Assembly (NCBI GenBank): GCA_029264955.1
Contig: JARHYC010000020.1
Location: 1-64,000, forward strand
From: Faecalibacterium sp.
Lineage (GTDB): Bacteria > Bacillota > Clostridia > Oscillospirales > Ruminococcaceae
DNA length: 64,000 nucleotides
Direction: 5' to 3'
The notes beneath the pieces were generated by a model, which searched no databases, was not told where the DNA came from, and saw only the letters and a program-made list of their open reading frames with translations. Made by a program: the position numbers and the translations under genes. This document shows, one piece after another, positions 36,927-43,287 of the stretch. Each line of letters begins with the position of its first letter. Position 1 is the stretch's first letter.

Positions 36927-36960
36927 AAAAAAAAACTTTTCCTATAAAATAGGAAAAGTT
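36927..36960 (-). terminator. pyr operon attenuator
   Basis: Minus strand: 11-bp stem AACTTTTCCTA/TAGGAAAAGTT with 5-nt loop followed by T9. It sits between the leader peptide and pyrC. Its 5' arm begins at the leader stop codon, so a ribosome that reaches the stop would block the hairpin. Confidence 0.88.
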
Positions 36961-37033
36961 AAGTTGTCCAATATAAAAAGGGAAAAGCAGTACAGCTGTT
37001 ATAAAACGCAAAGTAAACGTTAAAACGGCCCAT
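36959..37033 (-). CDS. pyr operon leader peptide, 24 aa
   Basis: Short reading frame with AAGGAG 6 nt before its ATG, in the transcribed leader of pyrC. Of 24 codons, five are Phe (all TTT), three Tyr and one Leu (TTA), plus a Trp, giving long U-rich mRNA stretches; it ends with TAA overlapping the attenuator stem. An early part can fold as AACG/CGUU, a possible pause hairpin. This matches the design of the E. coli pyrBI leader, where low UTP stalls polymerase in U-rich pause sites, the ribosome catches up, and the terminator is not formed. Sensing of Phe/Tyr supply is the alternative but fits the downstream genes less well. No homologous leader is known to me in this group. Confidence 0.75.
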   Translation of the reverse strand: MGRFNVYFAFYNSCTAFPFLYWTT

Positions 37034-37074
37034 TGTGTACTCCTTTTCTCATCCTTGTTTTTTGCTTTCGAGAT

Positions 37075-37103
37075 ATTGTATCATACCCCTTTATCGCTGT
37101 CAA
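37075..37103 (-). promoter_or_regulatory. sigma-A promoter of the pyr operon
   Basis: Minus strand: perfect TTGACA, 17-bp spacer, TACAAT; start near 37068, about 35 nt before the leader peptide. Confidence 0.85.
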
Positions 37104-37154
37104 CTGACTTTTTTGCTTTCTGCGAAACAAATCCAGCTTTTTCTTATGCAAACT

Positions 37155-37210
37155 GACAAAACACCGCACAAGCCATTCGGGTGGTGTGTTTTCCTTTGGC
37201 TCGTGCGGTG
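37155..37210 (-). terminator. terminator of the acidic lipoprotein gene
   Basis: Minus strand: CACCGCAC-G-AGCCA paired with TGGCT-T-GTGCGGTG, then TTTTG. Weak T-tract. Isolates the operon promoter of pyrC from the upstream gene. Confidence 0.55.
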
Positions 37211-37275
37211 AAAAATCAGATTTTATTCTGTTTGATGCCTTTTATGCTGCACCAACTGACGGTGCAAAACCCCAA

Positions 37276-38358
37276 TCAGTCATCATCCTCATCCAGATCC
37301 TCTGTATCGTCATCATCCTTGTCATCCAAGTCGTCCTTGTCGTCGTCCGGTTCCTTGTCATCATCCAGATCGTCCACATCATCTGCATCATCATCCAGAT
37401 CATCATCGTCAAGGTCACCCTTGTCATGCAGATCGTCAGCATCGTCCAAATCGTCGTCATCATCCAGATCGTCCAGGTCATCCGCATTGTTATCCAGATC
37501 CATTCCCAGATAATCCTCGGCGTCGTAATCAATCACCAAGCGGTCGCCATTCCAGTTTGCTTGCTTAACCTGACTTCTTGCCGTTTCGTTCAGCGCCTTG
37601 GCAGAAATGCCTGTCGGCAGATTTGCAGCAGACTCGATTTCAATTTCGATACGGTGCCCTGTGTTCTCCACCTCTTCCACATAGTAGTTGGCAGCTTCCA
37701 CCTTGTCGATCAGCTTTAACACGGTTTCTCTTACATCACTGCCAACAAACCCTTCATACACTCTTTCAATCTTGTTGTCATCACCGCTGACAACCATGGT
37801 TACTTTACCGTTGCTTTCGTAGAAAACTTCGATGTCATCGTCATCGATGTAATCTACCGTTTCGCCGTAGATATAATCTTCCGGCGCATAATCCAGCACC
37901 TGGACAGAGCTGTTCCACTGGGACTGTTCTACCTGCTTTTGGGTTTCTGCAACTACATCATCCAAAAAAGTATCGCTGGGAAGTGTAGAGCCCGGTTCAA
38001 TTCCAATCGAAATCTTGCGCTCCTGTGTACCGTCTTCGATGTCGGTTACAAAATAGCCGGCCTTACCGATTTCATTGACCAGATCACTAACGACCTGTTG
38101 GGTTTCCAACCCCTTGTAACCATCGTACCCATCCAAAATTTTCCGCCCGTCATCGTTGCGTGCTTCAACGCTCACCACGTCACCGTTGCCATCATAGAAA
38201 ACCGCCACTTCCGGGTTCACACTGAGGGTCAGCACACCGCCCGGCGTATAGCTGATTCCGTCTGCGCTCGCCACTTCTCCACAACCCGCCATTGCGGAAA
38301 CACCCATTGTCAATGCAAGACCCATTGCGATATTACGCATCCAATTCATCTTTTTCAT
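37276..38358 (-). CDS. lipoprotein with two RsgI-ectodomain-like repeats and Asp-rich tail
   Basis: 360 aa. Signal peptide with lipobox AMAG-Cys26. Two copies of the domain found outside the membrane in anti-sigma RsgI: about 38-170 (VLTLSVNPEVAVFYDGNG, DDGRKILDGYDGYKG) and about 171-285 (IEVFYESNGKVTMVV...YEGFVG). The first keeps the Asn48-Pro49 pair where RsgI proteins self-cleave; the second lacks it. Residues about 286-360 are almost only Asp with Leu, Glu and Lys, possibly binding Ca2+ or other cations. No sigma-binding domain. ATG at 38358 follows AAGGAGG. It carries the same promoter as sigI-rsgI, so it is probably in the SigI regulon. Confidence 0.78.
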   Translation of the reverse strand: MKKMNWMRNIAMGLALTMGVSAMAGCGEVASADGISYTPGGVLTLSVNPEVAVFYDGNGDVVSVEARNDDGRKILDGYDGYKGLETQQVVSDLVNEIGKAGYFVTDIEDGTQERKISIGIEPGSTLPSDTFLDDVVAETQKQVEQSQWNSSVQVLDYAPEDYIYGETVDYIDDDDIEVFYESNGKVTMVVSGDDNKIERVYEGFVGSDVRETVLKLIDKVEAANYYVEEVENTGHRIEIEIESAANLPTGISAKALNETARSQVKQANWNGDRLVIDYDAEDYLGMDLDNNADDLDDLDDDDDLDDADDLHDKGDLDDDDLDDDADDVDDLDDDKEPDDDKDDLDDKDDDDTEDLDEDDD

Positions 38359-38416
38359 ATTGAATTCCTCCTTGAAGAAATTTGATTTTGTGTTTTCGGC
38401 TTTCTTTGCCTTGCAT

Positions 38417-38455
38417 ATATAGATTCCGTATCCCAGCCGCCAAAAGTGGGGTCGC
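38417..38455 (-). promoter_or_regulatory. SigI-type promoter of the lipoprotein gene
   Basis: Minus strand: GCGACCCC, 14 bp, GGATACGG then A-TCTATA. It aligns without gaps to the promoter before sigI (41105-41143). ACCCC and CGGA resemble the -35 ACCCCC and -10 CGWA elements known for SigI. Confidence 0.65.
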
Positions 38456-38459
38456 CGCA

Positions 38460-38700
38460 AAAAATATTTTCTTTTTTTGCAAAAAACATCCATATGTCTG
38501 TATTTGCAAGACAGTAACAAGTCAAACAACTGGCAGAGACGCTTCCCTGTCGGCTGTTTGAACCTATAAGTGACGTTTATTAGCCCTTTTGATTCCGCCC
38601 ACAGTTTCCATTCACACGATTTTCGCGCAGGGAGGGCGATAAATCTGTTCGGTAAATTCCAATGAAGTCTACAATTTTTATGATTCATCATCGTTAAAAA
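38460..38700. other. intergenic stretch without recognised gene
   Basis: AT-rich except for an imperfect inverted repeat near 38522-38563 (CAAACA...TGTTTG) without a T-run. No coding signal seen between the two divergent promoters. Confidence 0.5.
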
Positions 38701-38707
38701 ACCAACA

Positions 38708-38736
38708 TTGATTCTTATTTAACACTCATTTATAAT
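38708..38736 (+). promoter_or_regulatory. sigma-A promoter of the secreted peptide gene
   Basis: TTGATT, 17-bp spacer, TATAAT; leader about 33 nt. Confidence 0.75.
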
Positions 38737-38774
38737 ATCTAACATATAAAAGACGACAGAAAGAGGTGATTCCA

Positions 38775-38960
38775 ATGGGTCAGAAAAACCGCTGTCTATT
38801 TTTCTCCCCAGCTATAACGACAGAACCCGTTACAAAACAATTCTTAGCCTGCATTCTTTCACTTGCAGTGGTGCTGTCCCTATCGGTTTCTGCTTTTGCT
38901 GCTGATACAAGTGTTCCCACCGATTGCAACGAGTCTCTGTCTGATGCGCATTTGATATAA
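38775..38960 (+). CDS. small secreted peptide precursor
   Basis: 61 aa, no family recognised. ATG at 38775 follows GAGGTGA. A basic N-terminus and hydrophobic core (FLACILSLAVVLSLSVSAFA) end in an AFA-Ala type signal peptidase I site, leaving a mature peptide of about 17 residues, acidic, with one Cys. The gene has a consensus promoter and a 4-TM membrane protein gene 17 bp downstream. It could be a signalling peptide or bacteriocin-like product, or a truncated secreted protein; the sequence does not decide. Confidence 0.6.
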   Translation: MGQKNRCLFFSPAITTEPVTKQFLACILSLAVVLSLSVSAFAADTSVPTDCNESLSDAHLI

Positions 38961-38977
38961 CACATAAGGAAGATCCT

Positions 38978-39385
38978 ATGATGAAAAAAACGCTTACTTT
39001 TATTCCCTTTGTTTTCATGCCCATCTCTTATATTTATGTAGTATGCAGCGGCTTATCTGATGCAGGCGTCCTTTTATACTTTGCGGTCGCACTGTCTTGG
39101 CTGCCAATCGCAATTTGCCTTTTGTATTTTCTTGCCGAACGCATGAAGAAGATTGTCCTTGCGGAATCCGGCATGATTCTACACATGATCTTTTCTTGCT
39201 TTGCGTTCTCGACGTACTATTTTTCTTTCATTTGTTTTGTACAGAGAATGGGCTTTGTAAACAAGTCGATCGGCTACCGTGTTCATTCTATCCTGTTACT
39301 TTTTTGCATCATCTTTGTTTTCTTTCAGTATTTTGCTTGCATGAAAGCTTTAAAAGCACGAACTCACCCCAATCATAATACTTGA
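38978..39385 (+). CDS. small 4-TM membrane protein
   Basis: 135 aa, four hydrophobic segments (about 5-24, 30-50, 65-85, 98-120) with short loops and a basic C-terminus; family unknown. Either of two adjacent ATGs may be used; AGGAAG precedes. Base composition is clearly more AT-rich than the neighbouring genes, hinting at separate ancestry. Being the only partner of the secreted peptide gene, it could be its exporter, immunity protein or receptor, but nothing in the sequence proves this. Confidence 0.6.
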   Translation: MMKKTLTFIPFVFMPISYIYVVCSGLSDAGVLLYFAVALSWLPIAICLLYFLAERMKKIVLAESGMILHMIFSCFAFSTYYFSFICFVQRMGFVNKSIGYRVHSILLLFCIIFVFFQYFACMKALKARTHPNHNT

Positions 39386-39393
39386 GAAAATAA

Positions 39394-39433
39394 GAAAAGG
39401 CGTTTCCCTTTTAAGTGGGAAACGCCTTTTCTC
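39394..39433. terminator. terminator of the two-gene peptide unit
   Basis: GAAAAGGCGTTTCCC/GGGAAACGCCTTTTC, 15-bp perfect stem. Confidence 0.85.
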
Positions 39434-39553
39434 ATTCAAATCATTTCATTTCTGAAAATCCATCTGTTGCAGATATTACCACACCGATACAAGCAGAATC
39501 ACATCTTTGTTCCGCGTAACATCTCACCCTTGGGGATATAAGATGCGGTCTTG

Positions 39554-40360
39554 TTACTCGTCGGTATCGTCCCCATCTTCGTCAGAGTCATCCTCCTGGT
39601 CGTCTTCCGATTCGTTCCCGCCGTCATCCTCTTCGGACAAATCTTCGGATTCATCATCCTCGTCAGCGTCGTCTGCATCGTCCGATTTCTCGGTGTCATC
39701 CTCTAATGCATCATCCGGATCTTCATCCACATCGTCGCCTGTATCCTCGTCCAAATCGTCTGAATTATCCTCATCCAGCAAATCATCCCAGTCATCCAAA
39801 TCCACCAGCACATCCAGGCGTTCTGCCAGATAGTCGTCCAGTTCTGCGCGCACATCCTCACCATACTGTGCTGCCCAATCTGCATCCTTTGCATCGACAC
39901 GCAGGGTAATGCTGTCACCGGATTTGAGATAGTGTAGTGCTATCGCACGTTCTACTAACTCCTGCACCACCTGATCTCTGCTTTTCTGTTTATACTGGTA
40001 ACCTTCCAGCAAAATGCTGCCATCGGCGTCACCCGCTTCCAGCTCAACCACCTTGTCCTGACGGTTCACACCAATGCGCACCTGTGGGTTAATATCCAAA
40101 TAGACCGACGCATACGCTACCTGACCCTGATACAAAAAAACCGTTACTGCCAGCATTGCACAAGCCGCCACCGTAGCTGCTGAATACAACAGCGGAAGTG
40201 CTCTCTTGCGCTTCTTTTCCGGGGTGGGCACCTGCATTTCGACCACATGGGTCACCATCTGCCCCACCTGATAATTCAGGTTTGCCACTTTCAAGAACCG
40301 ACCATCTTCACTCATCACTACGGCAAATCCCGGATGACATTCCATCACCATATATTTCAT
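39554..40360 (-). CDS. rsgI: anti-sigma-I factor RsgI with acidic tail
   Basis: 268 aa. Cytoplasmic RsgI N-terminal domain (1-50; VMECHPGFAVVMSEDGRFLKV), one membrane helix (about 54-77), then the RsgI middle domain with LDINPQVRIGV, whose Asn91-Pro92 is the position of self-cleavage in studied RsgI proteins. Instead of the carbohydrate-binding modules of clostridial RsgI, residues about 187-268 are nearly all Asp/Glu/Ser. AAAGGAGG precedes the ATG, which overlaps the sigI stop by 4 bp (ATGA). Holds SigI at the membrane until a signal arrives. Confidence 0.88.
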   Translation of the reverse strand: MKYMVMECHPGFAVVMSEDGRFLKVANLNYQVGQMVTHVVEMQVPTPEKKRKRALPLLYSAATVAACAMLAVTVFLYQGQVAYASVYLDINPQVRIGVNRQDKVVELEAGDADGSILLEGYQYKQKSRDQVVQELVERAIALHYLKSGDSITLRVDAKDADWAAQYGEDVRAELDDYLAERLDVLVDLDDWDDLLDEDNSDDLDEDTGDDVDEDPDDALEDDTEKSDDADDADEDDESEDLSEEDDGGNESEDDQEDDSDEDGDDTDE

Positions 40361-41085
40361 GCCAGCGGCCTCCTTTCCCGCAAGACCCGTCTCAGATGTC
40401 CACGCATGATTTCATATCCGTTGGTCTGCACCAGAAGCATCACCAAAATGTACTTGCGATGCCGCTCCAGCGTTTTACGCTCCACACCACTGCCTTTGAC
40501 CAGTTTCGACATCGGCAGCTTTTGGGTGCGCAGTAGCTCTTCCAGCAATTTCGGATTCTCTCCTGCCCAGCGAATAGCTCGCTTGCAGGCTTCCAACGTA
40601 CGTTCCTGTTTGGGTGCGTTGTCTGCCACATCCGTAAAACTGACACCAAACGTCTGCATCACCGCCGCCAGCTCTAAAATTTCCTCTCGGGTCGCTTGCT
40701 GCGTTTCTGCTTCTTCGATGGGGTTGCTGGTTTCCTGCAAGGTATCCGCCAGCGTTCTGTCATCCTCTCCTCCAGCGGGTTCTTCCAAAGAAACCGCATC
40801 GGCACGATGCATCTGCTTCCGCTGTTCATCCAACAGACGGCTGCGAATCCGCATTGCCGCATAGGCTAAAAAGCTGCCGCGCTCCTGTGCATAACCCAGA
40901 ATTGCTTCATGGAATGCCATCATCGCAATACTGAACGCATCATCCTGTTCGGTGCAGAATTTGGAAATCGTACGGGATGCTTCCGCACGGATAAACGGAA
41001 GATAGGCACGAATCAGCGCATCCGCTTTCTGAACATCTTTTTTCGCAGCGTACACTTCTGCGGTGATTTCTGTATCCTGCTGCAT
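40357..41085 (-). CDS. sigI: RNA polymerase sigma factor SigI
   Basis: 242 aa sigma-70 family member of the SigI group. Region 2 is seen in ADALIRAYLPFIRAEASRTISKF and EQDDAFSIAMMAFHEAI; the C-terminal SigI DNA-binding part has RRVL/KYILVMLLV features. ATG at 41085 follows AAGGAG. Forms a two-gene operon with rsgI and has an upstream promoter like that of the acidic lipoprotein, consistent with self-activation. Confidence 0.9.
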   Translation of the reverse strand: MQQDTEITAEVYAAKKDVQKADALIRAYLPFIRAEASRTISKFCTEQDDAFSIAMMAFHEAILGYAQERGSFLAYAAMRIRSRLLDEQRKQMHRADAVSLEEPAGGEDDRTLADTLQETSNPIEEAETQQATREEILELAAVMQTFGVSFTDVADNAPKQERTLEACKRAIRWAGENPKLLEELLRTQKLPMSKLVKGSGVERKTLERHRKYILVMLLVQTNGYEIMRGHLRRVLRERRPLA

Positions 41086-41104
41086 ACCCCCACTCCTTTC
41101 CTTA

Positions 41105-41143
41105 TTATAGAATCCGTATCCAACCCGGTAAAATCGGGGTCGC
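41105..41143 (-). promoter_or_regulatory. SigI-type autoregulated promoter of sigI-rsgI
   Basis: Minus strand: GCGACCCC, 14 bp, GGATACGG then A-TCTATA, about 20 nt before the start codon. Same elements and spacing as at 38417-38455. Confidence 0.65.
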
Positions 41144-41210
41144 ACTGTGTTTTCTTTTATTGTAAAAAATTCAGGCCGGAAAACCAAGCCTTTTCCCGAC
41201 TTTCCAAAAT

Positions 41211-41242
41211 AAAAACGTCGGCAAGCTAGGTTGCCGACGTTT
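41211..41242 (-). terminator. terminator of the GT-C-like gene
   Basis: AAACGTCGGCAA/TTGCCGACGTTT with T5 on the minus strand. It also separates sigI from that gene. Confidence 0.85.
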
Positions 41243-41256
41243 GGCATCTGCCTGAT

Positions 41257-42816
41257 TCACCGCAGACAGATTTTCTTTGCTTTTTCTTGCAACACCGCTG
41301 AAAAAGATGCGAAACTGTGTACCGTCATCACAAGGAATATGGGCACATAATTAAGCAAATACCGTGACCTGGTTTCCCACAGGCACAAAAACAAAAACAG
41401 ACCAAACACAGCAATCGCACAAGGTAAAAGTGGCAGCGCGCTCGAATTTTTCTGCAACAGCCGCATACCGGTAATCACAGCACAGACCAAATTCAAAAGC
41501 AGCATTCCCTGACAGATGATGGCTACATATTCAAATTTTGCACCTCTGTAATCAAAAAACTGATCCAGTGATGAGGCACTGCGCTGATCCCAGTTCAGTT
41601 TGATCGCAGAATAGTAGGTACCGTCAGCCCAGGTAAAGGTCAGCTTTTCTCGCAGATGTTCGATCATGCCGGAAAGCCCATACGCTTTTCCACGGCGCAG
41701 AATTTCCTGCTTTACAAAAGCGTCCCGCTGTTCTGCCGGTACCGAAAGCGTCATTTGGTAATCATCATTACAGTAACCGCCATTGCCGTTCATTCCCATC
41801 ATGACCCAGTGCAGCTTGGGGATATGCATTTCCGGATTTTCCGGCAATAACAAATCTGAGCTGCGGCACAGCGTACCGAGCGGAAAGTACACCAACACAA
41901 ACATGCAAGCAAGCATCGCACACGCCTGCAACAGTCTGCGCCCCGAAAGGGTGACCAGCGCATCGATTGCAATGGCAATCAAGATGAATCCTGCCGAAAT
42001 CTTCAGCATCATGCCAAGCGCTGCAACAACTGCCGTCCCTGCACAAAAAGCCATTGCCTGACGCGTTTTTCCTTGTGCGAAGCGCTCCTTCGCGTACAGC
42101 CACAGCAGATATGCCCCAATCGGAAACGGCAGCGTTAACGTATCCGTGTAATACACCGCTGTATAGGAAAGCAGCGGCAGCGTCAACACACAGAGAGATA
42201 CATACAACAAGCCTGCCATGTATCGCTGGGTCAGCTTTTTCACCACAAAAAAGCCCAGTACAAGCGCAAGATCAATCATCACAATATTCAGACCGATTCC
42301 GATTGTATGCATATCGGCAACCAGCCATCCAAACAACCGAAATGCCGTATGCAGCAGCAAAAAGTATGGGATGTTATTCGGATATATCTGGAAATACTGC
42401 ACGCCGCATTGCTCCAAATAAGGACCAACCGGATATCCTGCCCTTTCAGCGTTTACCACATTTTTTGTGATATAGGCAATGTTGGTAAAATCCCAGGTGC
42501 CCACATAGTCCGTTGGATAAAAACTACGGGCAAATACCAGTTGCAGTGTTAAAAAAAGCAAAAAGAACGCAATCACACCAAAACGCTTTGCCCACTTAGC
42601 TATCTGGTGACCCGCCAACTTTTGCCCGATCCACTGCCCAATCAAAAGGAAAAGCACGCTGCCAAATCCCGCGGCTGTGAAAACCTTGAGAATAGATATT
42701 GGCCGCAAACGAATGATATGACTTCCCTGTGTCAGGCACAGATAGCTCAGTAAGCAAAAGGTCATGCAGAACACAACCGAAAAGATTCTGCGCAAAAGAA
42801 CCTGTACCTTTGTCAC
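41257..42816 (-). CDS. polytopic membrane protein, GT-C/GT39-like glycosyltransferase
   Basis: 519 aa, about 11-12 hydrophobic segments. The first large loop has YPTDYVGTWDFTNIAY, with acidic residues where GT39-type enzymes keep their catalytic Asp. The late LWETRSRYLLNYVPIF block is common to membrane mannosyl/arabinosyl-type transferases. Start is GTG at 42816 after GAGGAGG. Donor and acceptor unknown; a wall or teichoic-acid glycan role is an inference. Monocistronic. Confidence 0.65.
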   Translation of the reverse strand: MTKVQVLLRRIFSVVFCMTFCLLSYLCLTQGSHIIRLRPISILKVFTAAGFGSVLFLLIGQWIGQKLAGHQIAKWAKRFGVIAFFLLFLTLQLVFARSFYPTDYVGTWDFTNIAYITKNVVNAERAGYPVGPYLEQCGVQYFQIYPNNIPYFLLLHTAFRLFGWLVADMHTIGIGLNIVMIDLALVLGFFVVKKLTQRYMAGLLYVSLCVLTLPLLSYTAVYYTDTLTLPFPIGAYLLWLYAKERFAQGKTRQAMAFCAGTAVVAALGMMLKISAGFILIAIAIDALVTLSGRRLLQACAMLACMFVLVYFPLGTLCRSSDLLLPENPEMHIPKLHWVMMGMNGNGGYCNDDYQMTLSVPAEQRDAFVKQEILRRGKAYGLSGMIEHLREKLTFTWADGTYYSAIKLNWDQRSASSLDQFFDYRGAKFEYVAIICQGMLLLNLVCAVITGMRLLQKNSSALPLLPCAIAVFGLFLFLCLWETRSRYLLNYVPIFLVMTVHSFASFSAVLQEKAKKICLR

Positions 42817-42939
42817 TGTTGTTTCCTCCTCATTTCTAAAAATATCCTACCACTCCCCTTGGCTGCATACTAAAATGGCAGAGCTATTGTGTCGTAGTTC
42901 CGAATATAAAAAAAGAAACTGTCATCCGCGCCCCTGCTA

Positions 42940-43105
42940 TCACTTTTTCATAATGACAACTTTCAGCATTGGATCGTTGACTGCCACCTGTACGCCAATG
43001 TTCGCCACATCGGCGATGGTAGCTGCCCCTTCCTGCAAGATGATTTCATTCTCCTACAGTATAGCTTTCTGCCAAACGCTTTGCAATCCCACGGAAACTT
43101 TGGCT
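42940..43105 (-). pseudogene. possible decayed gene remnant
   Basis: No intact gene lies in 42817-43287. Read on the minus strand, FRGIAKRLAESYTVGE stops at 43046-43048, and an overlapping frame continues NEIILQEGAATIADVANI and VNDPMLKVVIMKK to a stop at 42940. Together they read like one protein end broken by a frame change. The family was not recognised. Confidence 0.3.
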
Positions 43106-43176
43106 GATTTAAGATGCCGCGGTTTTCCACTGGAAATTGTCATCTTGTGGAAAAACGGACAACGTCACTTCCAGAC

Positions 43177-43214
43177 AAAAATGCGCCCCCAACCTTTCGG
43201 CTGGGGGCGCATTC
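43177..43214 (-). terminator. terminator of ppdK
   Basis: Minus strand: AATGCGCCCCCAGC, CGAAAG loop, GTTGGGGGCGCATTTTT. Confidence 0.85.
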
Positions 43215-43287
43215 AATCGTTCGAATATATATCCTCAGGCTAGCATAGCCTTAGTTGCAGTGGGTTATGTAAGAAGCCCTTTGGCAA

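Noticed and set aside
37276-37550. Repetitive GAT/GAC tract that looks like a tandem repeat or array
   Set aside because: It encodes the Asp-rich tail of the lipoprotein; unit length and spacers are irregular, so it is low-complexity coding DNA, not CRISPR or a mobile repeat.
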